DNA of 64,000 nucleotides from Roseiarcus sp963820775 (GCA_963820775.1 CAWGBF010000013.1:1-64000), one strand, 5' to 3'. Positions 36,140 to 45,637 are shown, counted from the first letter of the stretch. Notes: generated by a model not told the origin, from the letters alone. A program made the numbers and translations.

Positions 36140-36782
36140 GCTGGTTCGGGCGATGACGTCATTCCACTCGCGCCGGAGGCGATCGGCAGGCGGCTTACAT
36201 CAACGCCGCCGAGCTGGCTTGAGAAACTGAGGGAGCCTGATCCCGGCTGTTGCTGCGAGAAGCCACTGATCTGATGGTCCTGTGTGTCGTAAACGGTCAG
36301 TTTCCCGTTGTTATCGATGGCGAGCCGCCGGATGGCGGGAAATAGGCGTAGCGCACCTCGTTCTGCGCTCCGAGGCTGGATGGAACGCCAAGATCGGCAG
36401 GCCACCAATTCGCTTGGTCAGGGCCCACGGTTACCAGGAGAACGGACGATCCACGGTGGAAATCCCCACGAACGCTATGACTTTGCGATTGAAAGGAGTC
36501 TACGGCGACAAAGTCCGGTTCGCTCCGGACCAGCGCCGATAATTCGTTACACAACCCGTCGACCCGCGCCTTGAGCGCGTTGTTGAACATGTCCGAGATC
36601 ATGATCGCGCCGCCGGCCATCCATTGCCCCGAACCTCCGAATTCGGGGTGGCTAAACTGCGCCATGGCGCCGCGACCAGCCATGATTGAGACCAGCATCG
36701 AGGTTACCGCGTCCTGACTGAAGTCGGTACGGCGGGCGATCTCTTCGACGGCGCGAAGACCTCTCCGCGAAAGCTGTGTCAT
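36140..36782 (-). pseudogene. SHOCT-domain protein gene, frameshifted and 3'-truncated
   Basis: The N-terminal part (MTQLSRRGLRAVEEIARRTD, then GAMAQFSHPEFGGSGQW) matches a conserved Hyphomicrobiales SHOCT-domain protein of unknown role. The frame ends at 36297. The rest (IRRLAIDNNGKLTVYDTQDH) continues in another frame, repaired by adding one base near 36340. The last codons run into the IS630 remnant. The 3' insertion suggests real damage; the single shift alone could be an error. Confidence 0.72.
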
Positions 36783-37042
36783 CAGAGGAGATGTGTCCTT
36801 ACGAGTCGGTCAACGGCGACGGCCCCCAGTAGTTCCTGGCGCGACATTTTGTCCACCTCGCGTCGGCGCGCAACGCGCTGTGCCTTCTGGGACGATGATG
36901 GCCGGAGAGCGCCGCGCCGATCCGGCGAGGCTGCGTCAAATAGGCGCTTGCCCTTTCGTCGCTGCGCGGCGATCGGGTAATCCTGAGCGTCAGCGCGCTA
37001 GATGGCTTTGCCGAACAGGCGCCGGGCCGTGGTTGCCGTGGG

Positions 37043-37666
37043 TCACCCACACTGGGGCGTAGACTGAACGGTGATCGGGCTCGCGACTCGCGGGATCATG
37101 ATGATCGAGTCGTGCAGGTTCATCTGACCGATCGAGAAATAGATTCCGGCTGGTTGGAACGGGTAAGTCACCTCGCCGAGAACGACATAAGTGCTGGTCG
37201 AGCCGCTGGCGAACGCGGCGGCGATCGACGGATCGACCGACAATTGCTGGTCGCAGGGGCGTGCTGTTCCGTTGGCGTTAGCCCAACTGCCTTTGACTGT
37301 TCCGGTCGCAGTCCCGTTCGAATTCACCGTGACCTGCAATTGCGACACCACGACCGCCGCGCCGCTGCCGTCGTAAGGGTAGAGGATCAGGTTCGGGTAC
37401 GCGAGAATCTGACTGAGCTCGGGGGCGGTGATCGTCGAGGTGTTGACGTTGTTGGCCTGGGCGAAAATATTGGCGACCGTGGTCGCCGCCAGCGTTACTC
37501 TGCGCTGCACCCCAAAGGCCTGGCCGCCAAAGACGACGAGGCTCATCAGCATGAGGGCGATCGGCAGGATCATCGCCAGCTCGACGGCCGCGAGACCTTT
37601 GGCGTCGGCGAGGAAGGCGCGCGCGCGGCCGCGGAGTGGGTGCGGCATGCGGATTGTCTCGCTCAT
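37043..37666 (-). CDS. TadE-like pseudopilin-family protein
   Basis: A 207-residue protein with the TadE N-terminal signature: a basic start, then GLAAVELAMILPIALMLMSLVVFG with the Glu near the start of the membrane helix. The rest is extracytoplasmic. TadE-like minor pseudopilins belong to the Flp/Tad tight-adherence system, although solitary copies are common. It overlaps the preceding TadE-like gene at 37666, so the two are co-translated. No other tad genes are in the window. Confidence 0.82.
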   Translation of the reverse strand: MSETIRMPHPLRGRARAFLADAKGLAAVELAMILPIALMLMSLVVFGGQAFGVQRRVTLAATTVANIFAQANNVNTSTITAPELSQILAYPNLILYPYDGSGAAVVVSQLQVTVNSNGTATGTVKGSWANANGTARPCDQQLSVDPSIAAAFASGSTSTYVVLGEVTYPFQPAGIYFSIGQMNLHDSIIMIPRVASPITVQSTPQCG

Positions 37667-38220
37667 CACAGGGGCTCGACGCGAAACACTTGGGTCGTGG
37701 TCATCAGCATTTTGCCGTTCCCCAAGTTAGCGAAATTGAGGCCGAGCGGGCCGCCGTAGACCGGCCACGGATACATGACCACGAGCAGCATGTCGGTGCC
37801 CGAGGCGGCGGCGTTGGCGCCGACGTCGACTGTGGGCGTGCCGACGAGGTTTCCGTGAGAGTCGAATGTCGGAAGCAGAGCGGTGAGATTTGTGGAGCCG
37901 GCCGGCAAAGGCTGGAGTTCGATGGTCACTTGCCCGCAGTTGAAGAGCGCGGTCAGCTGATTGCAGACTTCGGTCTTGAATTGCGCCGCCGTCAGCGTGC
38001 CGGTCTGATTGGTGAGAACGACCCTCGCCGCCTGTTCCGCCCCCGATTCGAAGAACGCCTTGACCAGGAATATCGTCCCTGCCTGCAGAGTGGCTAGCAC
38101 AACGGCGATGAAAATCGGAAAGACCAACGCGAATTCGACCGCGGGTGAGCCGGTCTCGTCGCCGGCCAGCTTTCGCCCCAGTCCTCTCATGTTAGCGAAG
38201 AATTTGCCCACGGACCGCAT
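37666..38220 (-). CDS. TadE-like pseudopilin-family protein
   Basis: Second TadE-like protein (184 residues from the ATG at 38220; an earlier in-frame start at 38292 is possible). The signature GSPAVEFALVFPIFIAVVLA carries the conserved Glu. Two Cys (EVCNQLT, LFNCGQ) probably form a disulfide. The stop overlaps the next gene's start. The pair probably forms heteromers or minor pilins. Confidence 0.82.
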   Translation of the reverse strand: MRSVGKFFANMRGLGRKLAGDETGSPAVEFALVFPIFIAVVLATLQAGTIFLVKAFFESGAEQAARVVLTNQTGTLTAAQFKTEVCNQLTALFNCGQVTIELQPLPAGSTNLTALLPTFDSHGNLVGTPTVDVGANAAASGTDMLLVVMYPWPVYGGPLGLNFANLGNGKMLMTTTQVFRVEPL

Positions 38221-38462
38221 CGCGTCAGACCTCGCTTTGACAGCGAATCCTGCGCGCGAAGTCATTACTTCGGTCTTATCCCCCACGTGCAATTTTGATG
38301 AAGATGCGAGCCGATCGCCGTGCGGATCGGAAAGAACACGGTCTTTCGTTATTAACGTTGTCGGATCGTCAAGCTAACGCGCCAAACAGGCCGTGAGCAT
38401 CGCCCAAGTTGCGCCGCGCCGGTCGGCGACGTCGTGGTCCAAGTCTAACGGTTCTCAGTTCA

Positions 38463-38909
38463 TCAGACCGCATCTGTCTTCGGGTCGCCCGGGGCATCCG
38501 CGGAGCCGACTGTCTTGGGAGTCGAAAATGTATAAGCCCGGTGTCCGAAATAGCTGGTCACCGCGGGAGTTAAGACGCCGATAAAATGGGCGACGTCGTC
38601 CGCTCGCCAGACGAAGCCGATCGCCGGAAACAAATACTTGGCCAAGCCGACGCTGATCGACCATACAAGAGTGAACGAAAAGACGTTCACGATCGCAAAG
38701 CGCTTGAATTCTGAGACGACGGACCGCCCACTGCCCTGAAAGACGAAACGACGCGCCAGGACGTAAGCAACGATCATGCCCAGGAGATAGGCGAGAACTA
38801 CGGCGACCTCGAAGCTCAGAATCCTGTTGAGCTCGTGCCGGCTCACGAGATTGACGAGCGCTGCGAAGCCTCCTGTTGAAAGGAAGCGAAGAAACTGTCC
38901 GGACATCAA
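38463..38909 (-). CDS. GtrA-family membrane protein
   Basis: A 148-residue protein with four membrane helices (starting FLRFLSTGGFAALVNLVS). GtrA proteins are proposed flippases for polyprenyl-phosphate-linked sugars. It ends a minus-strand operon with a UbiA-like prenyltransferase, DprE1-like and DprE2-like enzymes. This fits transport of a polyprenyl-phospho-pentose across the membrane. Start ATG at 38909. Confidence 0.87.
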   Translation of the reverse strand: MMSGQFLRFLSTGGFAALVNLVSRHELNRILSFEVAVVLAYLLGMIVAYVLARRFVFQGSGRSVVSEFKRFAIVNVFSFTLVWSISVGLAKYLFPAIGFVWRADDVAHFIGVLTPAVTSYFGHRAYTFSTPKTVGSADAPGDPKTDAV

Positions 38910-38923
38910 TGCTGCGTTCCCCG

Positions 38924-39241
38924 CTATCGTGAGGCGTCAATCGCGCAAGCCGGCAAGCGGCCAACGCGGACGCGCTCCGAAATCGAGCGACCATCAGGAT
39001 AGTAGGAACAGGTGTCAGCAATCTGAAGGCCGGCAATGGCCGTCCGGGCCGTCGGAATTTCCGCGCCGAAGCCCGGCGGGCGGACTGACTGAACGTAGCG
39101 GAGACGTCCGGCCAGGCTCTCGATCAGGTTTGCTTCGATGACCGCGACGCCCGGATACAACCGTGCGAGCGTTGCGCTGTCGGCTGGGTGACCGACCAAA
39201 CCAGCGGCCCCCGTCACGATGATTTTGTCTTCGATCGACAT
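38924..39241 (-). pseudogene. Chimeric oxidoreductase remnant
   Basis: The 105-residue ORF joins an epimerase-like NAD-binding start (MSIEDKIIVTGAAGLVG) directly to the C-terminal part of an FAD/NAD-dependent oxidoreductase (VIEANLIESLAGRLRYVQSV, TAIAGLQIADTCSYYPDGRS). Both parent proteins are normally several hundred residues. A deletion fusing two neighbouring genes explains this best. It still keeps reading frame and operon spacing, so it may be translated. Confidence 0.65.
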
Positions 39242-39254
39242 GGCGGCTCCGCGG

Positions 39255-40004
39255 TCAAAGGCGGGTCTTATGAAAGATCGCCGACGGCGCGCTGCGCACC
39301 CCCAACATAATCGCCCGCCAGAAGGCGGGCGCGTAGACGACCGGGCCGCCGCGGTCAGCGGACGCGACGATCGTTCGCGCCACGGCCTCCGGCCGCGCCC
39401 AAAGCGGACCCTTCCTCGCGACGTCTGCGGTCATCGGCGTATCCACAAATCCAGGCTTGATCAGGACCGCGCGGCCTCCCGTGCGGGCCAGCCTGTGCGC
39501 GATGCCTTGCACGAGCACGCCGAGCCCCGCCTTGGAGGCGCCATACACGTAGTTGGAGCCACGTCCGCGGTCGCCCGCCACCGAACCGATCACCAGCAGG
39601 GCGCCGGAGCGCTGGCGCTCGAGAGTCGCGGCGACTGCCTGGCACCATGCCGCGGCGCTCGTGAAATTGGTTCGCAACAGGTCCGCGGTGGCGGCCGGAT
39701 CCCGCTCGAGTTGCGCCTGGTCGCCAAGAACCCCGTAGGCGAGCAGAACGACGTCGAGGCCGCCAAGCATCTCGAACATCCGCGACAGTGCAGCGGTCGG
39801 CTCCGCTTCGGCGCAGTCTGCCACCAGGATCTCAGCCTGCGCAGCGCCGCGGGCCTTAAGATCGGCCGCGATGGCCTCAAGCCGCTCCTCATTTCGGCCA
39901 ACGAGCGCGAGGCGCGCGCCCTGCCCCGCCCAGATTCGCGCCGCCGCCTGCGCAATAGCGGACGTTGCGCCGAGGATGACGACTCGCTTAGGCGATTCCG
40001 TCAT
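39255..40004 (-). CDS. SDR-family reductase, DprE2-like
   Basis: Short-chain dehydrogenase of 249 residues with the cofactor motif VVILGATSAIAQ and catalytic YGASK (Tyr-x-x-x-Lys) plus Ser in VIGSVAGDRG. Its position directly after a DprE1-like gene (ATGA overlap at 40004-40001) points to a keto-ribose reductase of the DprE2 type, which completes epimerisation of polyprenyl-phospho-ribose to arabinose. An in-frame TTG at 40022 is an alternative start. Confidence 0.88.
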   Translation of the reverse strand: MTESPKRVVILGATSAIAQAAARIWAGQGARLALVGRNEERLEAIAADLKARGAAQAEILVADCAEAEPTAALSRMFEMLGGLDVVLLAYGVLGDQAQLERDPAATADLLRTNFTSAAAWCQAVAATLERQRSGALLVIGSVAGDRGRGSNYVYGASKAGLGVLVQGIAHRLARTGGRAVLIKPGFVDTPMTADVARKGPLWARPEAVARTIVASADRGGPVVYAPAFWRAIMLGVRSAPSAIFHKTRL

Positions 40005-41368
40005 CCCTCCACCCTTCGCCAAAAGTCTGAACTCATTCGAGGGTCCTTATGTGCTGCGAATGCTTCCCAGCGAGGGTAGGCGAGCTTGAACATGCGTGCT
40101 GGCATTCGACCGTCTTTGGCTGGATAGAGAGCGCCGCCGGCCTCGCGCACAATATCATCCAGCCGACTCATCACCGCCAGCGTTTCCGGCCCTCGGTTGG
40201 GGAAGTCGAGGGCGAGCGTCGCGCCCGGCCTCGGAAACGAGAGCATGCCTGGAGATGGGCGATCGCCAAACGTCTTGAGAACCGCCAAGAATGAAGCTTG
40301 TCCGGAGCGCGCGATGTTATCGAGAAGAGCACGCATGCCCGCCCGTTCATTCCCCCAGGGAATCGCGCACTGATATTGTAACATTCCGCGCGATCCGTAG
40401 AGCCGGTTCCAATTATGGATCGCGTCGAGCGGATAAAAGAAGGCGGAATAATGTTGCCGGACTTTCCCTTGCCTGCCACGATACACACGGTAGTAGAGTT
40501 CGTTGAAAGCGGCGACCGACAATCCGTTCAAAGCGAAACTGGGAAAGTCGAACGGCAGGCTTTTGAACGTCCGGTCGTCATGCGCGTCGAGCCGCCCGTC
40601 TTCGCTCCAATTCGCCCGGGTGAAAACGCCTCGGCCTGCCGAGCCCCCAGTTGACAGGCAGTCGATCCACGCGACCGTATGCTCAAATCGGCCGACACTA
40701 GCCTCCGCGACCGACCAAAACTCGTCAAGACGGCCATAGGGCACGATTTCGACATCCAGAAAGGCGCTTCGAATAGGGGCGAGCTGGAATTCGACCCATT
40801 CGATCACGCCGGTCAATCCAAGCCCGCCGATCGTGGCGCAAAAAAGCTCCGGCCCGAGCTCGGGGGTCAGCTTCAGCCGTCGACCGTCACTGCGCAGCAG
40901 CCCCAGTCCGGTGACGCTGGCGCCGAAAGTCCCGGCGCCATGGTGGTTTTTGCCGTGTACATCGTTCGCTACCGCGCCGCCGAGCGTGACAAATCGGGTC
41001 CCCGGGGTAGTCGGCAGGAACCATCCGTGCGGGACGACGAGTCGAAGCAAGTCGGAGAGGCTGATCCCGGCTTCGGCTTGCAGACGACCCGATTGGGGGT
41101 CGAATGCGACAACCCGGTTAAGACTTGTCGCGTCGAGGAGGGCTCCCGCGCTGTTGAGACAGGAGTTGCCGTAGGAGCGACGCAAACCGATCGCCAGTTT
41201 GCTCTTCCAACCCGGTTCTGAAACGAGGCCGGGAAGTTCGTCGCGAAAGCTCGGACGCGCGACGTGTTGCGGCTGGCGAACGACCCTTCCCCAGGAAAGA
41301 ATGTCGGCACGTTCCAGAAACCGGTCGCCTGCCGGCATCCGCGTCTGAGGGATCTCGTCCCGCGTCAA
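40001..41368 (-). CDS. FAD-binding oxidase, DprE1-like
   Basis: A 455-residue FAD-linked oxidase of the VAO/PCMH fold. FAD-binding stretches include LRRSYGNSCLN and TPGTRFVTLGGAVANDVHGKNHH, a pattern typical of DprE1 (decaprenylphosphoryl-ribose 2'-oxidase). The Cys targeted by benzothiazinones in mycobacteria was not assigned. The upstream gene stop overlaps the TTG start at 41368; an ATG at 41335 is another candidate. With the SDR gene it forms a two-step epimerase. Confidence 0.88.
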   Translation of the reverse strand: MTRDEIPQTRMPAGDRFLERADILSWGRVVRQPQHVARPSFRDELPGLVSEPGWKSKLAIGLRRSYGNSCLNSAGALLDATSLNRVVAFDPQSGRLQAEAGISLSDLLRLVVPHGWFLPTTPGTRFVTLGGAVANDVHGKNHHGAGTFGASVTGLGLLRSDGRRLKLTPELGPELFCATIGGLGLTGVIEWVEFQLAPIRSAFLDVEIVPYGRLDEFWSVAEASVGRFEHTVAWIDCLSTGGSAGRGVFTRANWSEDGRLDAHDDRTFKSLPFDFPSFALNGLSVAAFNELYYRVYRGRQGKVRQHYSAFFYPLDAIHNWNRLYGSRGMLQYQCAIPWGNERAGMRALLDNIARSGQASFLAVLKTFGDRPSPGMLSFPRPGATLALDFPNRGPETLAVMSRLDDIVREAGGALYPAKDGRMPARMFKLAYPRWEAFAAHKDPRMSSDFWRRVEG

Positions 41369-42806
41369 GCCGCGGCGATCATTATCACGCCGATCAAGGC
41401 GAACGACAGAAGGCTATTCCAGTCCTTAAGGGCGAACACGATCGGATCGTCGTCCATTAGGCGTCGTTCCGCCATAATCAGCGCGCGTCCGAGCCAATAC
41501 AATAGGATCGGACAGATCAACCACAGCGCCTGCGGATGCTGATACAGACGACGAACGGTGTCCGAAGAAATATAGAGCGCAAACACCGTCACTGCGTTGA
41601 AACCTGAGGCGGCGGCCAACGCGCCAAGCACGTTCAGGTCAGACTTTCGATAGTTGCGATTTGTCGGATCGGGAAGCCCCCCATCAACTCTGGCGGCCAG
41701 TTCGATATATCGCTTGACCAGCGCCATCGCGGTGAAGATGAACATCGAAAAGGCCAGGATCCATTCGGAGGGAACCGCCCCGATAGCGACCGCGCCGCCA
41801 ATGACCCGCAAAGTGTAGAGCGACGCCAAAGCGACGATGTCGACCATCATTTTACGCTTTAAATAGAATGTGTAGGCAGTGGTTAGCGCCAGATACGCAA
41901 GCAGCACCGCCACGAAGTCGATCGAAACGGCAAATCCGGTCGCCAAAGCGGCCGCGAAAAGTACGGGAGCGAGGATCATCGCCTGTCGAACGGACACGGT
42001 TCCCGCGGCCAAGGGACGGCGCCTTTTGCTTCGGTGCCGTCGATCCGCGTCAAGATCTACGAGATCGTTGAGGATATAGATTGACGAAGCGGCCAGTGAG
42101 AACGCGATCGCTGCGATCGCCGCTTCAATGGCTGAACCGAAATCGAAACGATGCGCGGCAAAAATCGGCACGAAAACCAGCGCGTTTTTCGCCCATTGGT
42201 GAACGCGCAAGAGCTTCATCCATGCGCGCAACCCGCCGGTCTGGGACTCGAGGACAACCGCATTCGCATCGGCGGCCTCGAGCCGGGCCCTGACCGAGGA
42301 AGAAGGCCCGACCGCGAGGCTTCGATTGGCCGACGACCACACTGGAAGATCCGCCCTGTCGTTGCCGATGTAGTCGAACCCCTTTTCCCCGAAAACCTCG
42401 ACAAGCCGCCTTGCCTTGGTCGACGATGAGAGATTTTCGCTGTCAGTGGAGGCGAACCAGCCATCAAAAAAACCGAAGTGCTCGGCCACGTCCCTCACGT
42501 ATCGCTCGTTGCTCGCCGACGCTAAAAAAACCCGTCCCCCATTGTCACGCGTATCGCGAATGAGCGACAGCACCCGCTCATCGTAGGGCAAGTGCTCAGG
42601 ATCGATGTCGACGCGACGTGCGATTTCGGCCTTGAAGAGAGCTTTTCCCCCCGAAGCGCGGTCGCCAGCGACAAAATGCGAAGGGGCTCGGCGCCGAGAT
42701 AGGCGAAGAACGACTCGACTAGCAGGTCAGTTCGAATAAGCGTTCCGTCGAGATCCACGACGAGAGGCGGAACGGACTCGCCTGCTAGTTTGACACTGAT
42801 GCTCAT
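41365..42806 (-). CDS. HAD hydrolase-UbiA prenyltransferase fusion, apparent 1-bp frameshift
   Basis: The N-terminal HAD domain (PPLVVDLDGTLIRTDLL, with the DxD nucleophile) is followed by a UbiA domain of about nine helices with Asp-rich motifs NDLVDLDADRRH and a second Asp motif near DIVALASLYTLRV. Such fusions resemble decaprenyl-phosphate phosphoribosyl transferases (Rv3806c, NoeC), whose phosphate product the HAD part may remove. A missing G in the G6 tract (minus strand, 42652-42647) breaks the frame after ATALRG; G7 restores it. Start ATG 42806. Confidence 0.85.
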
Positions 42807-43115
42807 AGCGCCGCGCTCCGCCAAGCCCCAGCCATCCCTATCAAAGCTGGTCCCAAATTCAAACATCGCGCCACGACAGGCGCGAAGTCGAACGAACCAG
42901 GGTTGAGCGGTGAGGCAATGGAAGCGCTCGTGTGGCGGTGCCTATTCTCTCAGCACGCCTTTGTTGCGCGAGCCAGCTTTCGCTTGCCTTTCGGGGCCCT
43001 TGCCTCCAGCCGCCCTTTGCAGCGGCGTTGATGGAGTGGATGCCCCCTCCTGACGGCATCGCAATGTGCCAAGGTGGCGATGTTTGTCGCATCCCACGCA
43101 ACGGAGAGGGCATCC
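42807..43115. other. Intergenic region including the IS110 left flank
   Basis: About 310 bases between the divergent UbiA operon and IS110 transposase. It should hold the operon promoter and the left end of IS110. A stem CATCGC/GCGATG near 43058-43083 could belong to an IS110 bridge RNA. The left IS boundary is not visible. Confidence 0.45.
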
Positions 43116-44144
43116 ATGAAAGAAGCTAGCATCATCGGTCTCGACCTTGCAAAGCGGTCCTTTGAGGCGCACGGCGCTCTGGCGGATGGAAGCGTTGCCT
43201 TTCGAAAGAAGCTTAGGCGTGAGAAAGTCCTCGGCTTTCTTGCCGAGCAGCCACGCTGCGTCGTCGCCATGGAGGCCTGCGGGAGCGCACATCATTGGGG
43301 TCGGGCTATCCGTGACGCCGGGCATGAAGTTCGCTTGATCCCGCCCGCGTACGTCAAGCCTTTTGTCAAACGCCAGAAGAACGACACGGCGGACGCGGAA
43401 GCGATTGCGGAAGCGGCGAGCAGACCCACCATGCGCTTCGTTGCTGTCAAGACGGAGGAACAACAGGCGTGCGCCATGCTGTTTCGGACACGGGATCTCC
43501 TGGTCCGTCAACGCACCCAGCTGATCAATGCGCTGCGCGGTCAATTATCCGAACATGGCGTCGTGGCGCCGCAAGGGCCATCAAACGTGGCGATTCTCGC
43601 TCAGGCGATCGACGATATGACGCCTTCACTTCCGCTGCTCGTGGTCGAATTGGCGCGCCTATATCTCGATCAGATAGACGGGCTTTCGGAGAAGGTCGCG
43701 GGGCTCGAGAAGGCGATAGCGTGCGAAGCCAAGCGGGGCGCCATGACCCGTCGCCTGCAGACAATGCCGGGCGTTGGGCCAATTACAGCCATGGCGATCG
43801 AGACCTTCGCGCCGCCAATGGAGGTGTTCCGCCGGGGGCGCGATTTCGCAGCCTGGCTCGGGCTGGTCCCTGTGCAGCACTCGACCGGAGGCAAGCAGGT
43901 TCTCGGGAAAATCTCCAAAATGGGGCAGCGCGATATTCGCCGGCTGTTAATCACCGGCGCAATGGTCATTGTGCGCTGGGCTTACCGGAAGGGGGCGCGG
44001 GAAGGAACCTGGCTGCATCGGATGCTCGGACGCAAACCGCGCATGCTTGTGGCGATCGCCCTCGCCAACAAAATGGCCCGTTCAATCTGGGCCATGCTGA
44101 CAAAGGGGGAAGATTATCGAGTTCCTGCGGCTGCGACCATTTGA
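43116..44144 (+). CDS. IS110-family transposase
   Basis: DEDD-type recombinase of 342 residues. The start ATG at 43116 is preceded by GGAGAGG. The N-terminal RuvC-like domain begins IIGLDLAKRSFEAHG, with further acids near AMEACGSAHHWG and KNDTADAEAIAEA. The C-terminal domain has MPGVGPITAMAIETF and STGGKQVLGKISKMGQRDIR, including the candidate nucleophile Ser. IS110 elements have no terminal inverted repeats and use a bridge RNA from the flank, so the limits cannot be read by eye. Confidence 0.93.
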   Translation: MKEASIIGLDLAKRSFEAHGALADGSVAFRKKLRREKVLGFLAEQPRCVVAMEACGSAHHWGRAIRDAGHEVRLIPPAYVKPFVKRQKNDTADAEAIAEAASRPTMRFVAVKTEEQQACAMLFRTRDLLVRQRTQLINALRGQLSEHGVVAPQGPSNVAILAQAIDDMTPSLPLLVVELARLYLDQIDGLSEKVAGLEKAIACEAKRGAMTRRLQTMPGVGPITAMAIETFAPPMEVFRRGRDFAAWLGLVPVQHSTGGKQVLGKISKMGQRDIRRLLITGAMVIVRWAYRKGAREGTWLHRMLGRKPRMLVAIALANKMARSIWAMLTKGEDYRVPAAATI

Positions 44145-44689
44145 TCCACGATCAGGTTGAGCGGCCAAGGGAACGTCGGGCGTGTGAGGAGGTCGAGGAA
44201 CGTAAGGGCAAATGATCGGTCAGATCCGGGCCAGGAAAAGCAATAAAATGCCACCGAGCTCAAAAGCTCGCGGCGTTGATTTTGCACCTGATCCGCGCAT
44301 CTCCATACCGGCCAGCGGTCATGACAGGCCGCGCTTGAAGGCCTGATACATGATCGCACCCGATCACGCGACCAAACGATTCAAAACCATCTTGCGCGAA
44401 CGGGGGCATCCATACATGGCATTTGGATGAGACGCTTGTGAAGATGAACGGCAAGGGTATGTTATGGCGCCCTGTCACGTCGGCGACTTTGGCGGATCCG
44501 GCTCGATTGGGTCCGCAATCCTACGCCGGACCGGCCCTCGCCCACATCCAGCCCAGGTCGCGGCTAAGGCGGCAGCGCCAGCGGCGGGCGCCGCCATAAC
44601 GGCTTGGAGAGAGGTGCGCCCTGCAGCCGCATTTGCATTTCCTGGTTAACCAAACCTTTCGAAAGCCGCACGGCTTGGGCGCTGGAAAG
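44145..44689. other. Intergenic; IS110 right flank with hairpin
   Basis: About 545 bases without a supported gene. A hairpin CGAGCT-CAAA-AGCTCG lies at 44255-44270 about 110 bases past the transposase stop and might be part of the IS right end or a bridge RNA. The remainder leads into the promoter area of the AHL synthase. Confidence 0.4.
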
Positions 44690-44769
44690 TTGACTTGCGT
44701 TTTCCTTTTTCCGATAGTGAACAAACCAAGAACAATGTGCGGCGACTTTGGGTCAAGTCAGCCTCGCAC
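44690..44769 (+). promoter_or_regulatory. Possible promoter and operator of AHL synthase copy 2
   Basis: TTGACT (44690-44695), an 18-base spacer and ATAGTG (44714-44719) make a fair sigma-70 promoter. Downstream, GTGCG-GACTT (44737-44748) and AAGTC-CGCAC (44755-44769) form a nested inverted repeat, possibly a regulator site. No match to a known lux box is claimed. Confidence 0.35.
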
Positions 44770-44825
44770 ACACGGGAATTTATTAACTTTTGTGGCGTTC
44801 GAGTGCAAAGAGGAGCGAGATCGCG

Positions 44826-45464
44826 ATGTTGAAGCTTATCGAGGGTTCGTATGCGTCATTTTTCCCAAAGGAAATAGATGCGATGTTCCGGAATAGAGCT
44901 GAAACCTTTTCGGATCGGCTTGGTTGGGACGTCGTGGTGAAAGACGGCTACGAGCGAGACAGTTTCGACGACGCAAACCCTCTCTATCTCGTGTCAGTCG
45001 ACCCGGATACTGAAGAATATCGGGGCTCCTTGAGATTGCTGCCGACCACCGGTCCGAACATGTTGCGCGACGTCTTCCCGCAATTGCTCGACGGAGACTA
45101 CATTGAGAGCGCCAGCATATGGGAAAGTTCGCGCATCTGCGCCGTCGCCGTCGCCGGACAGCCGCAACGAAGCCGAAGTCGCGTCAACTATGTCCTGAGC
45201 GAGCTCATATTGGGCATCGGCGAAGTCGCGGTCGCTGCGGGACTGACGCAAATCGTTTCGGTATTCGACGCCAGGATATTCCGTGTCCTGAAAGCGGCCG
45301 GATGCAATCTTCAAGTTATTGGGACCCCGCAACGCATCGGCGGCATCATGTGCTACGCTGGCCTCTTCGACACTGGCGAGGGGCCGTTGCAAGCATTTCG
45401 TGCTGTAGCGGGAATCGAGCACTCAGTTCTTGCTCCGGGCGCCAAAGAGATCGCGTTCGCCTGA
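44826..45464 (+). CDS. Acyl-homoserine-lactone synthase (LuxI family), copy 2
   Basis: A 212-residue AHL synthase. Conserved R24, F28, W34, D45, D48, R70, F84 and the E100/R103 pair are all present; the last pair is shifted by one residue relative to copy 1. It is highly similar to the synthase at 11560-12201 (shared NPLYLVSVDP, YRGSLRLLPTTGPNMLRDVF). The ATG at 44826 has AGGAG upstream. A complete AHL receptor lies 1.2 kb downstream on the same strand. It stands beside IS110, so it may be horizontally acquired. Confidence 0.95.
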   Translation: MLKLIEGSYASFFPKEIDAMFRNRAETFSDRLGWDVVVKDGYERDSFDDANPLYLVSVDPDTEEYRGSLRLLPTTGPNMLRDVFPQLLDGDYIESASIWESSRICAVAVAGQPQRSRSRVNYVLSELILGIGEVAVAAGLTQIVSVFDARIFRVLKAAGCNLQVIGTPQRIGGIMCYAGLFDTGEGPLQAFRAVAGIEHSVLAPGAKEIAFA

Positions 45465-45468
45465 ATCG

Positions 45469-45616
45469 CGACCTCGCCGCGTGGCGCGATCGAAACGGGA
45501 CACTTTCGCCCGGCAAGGTGACGCTTTCGGGAACGGAGTTGGGCGTGGTCGGGTTCGTTCCGCTTCGCAACCGCTAAGCAGTAAAAGCAACCCAAATTCC
45601 CGGCCCAAGTGTTTCG
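45469..45616 (+). repeat. Direct repeat, upstream copy
   Basis: Segment before the exported-protein gene at 45638. Its last 75 bases (with GTAAAAGCAACCCAAATTCC) closely match 46313-46384, and weaker similarity extends further 5'. See the finding on duplicated leaders. Confidence 0.65.
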
Positions 45617-45637
45617 GCGTAATCCTCGGAGGATCTC

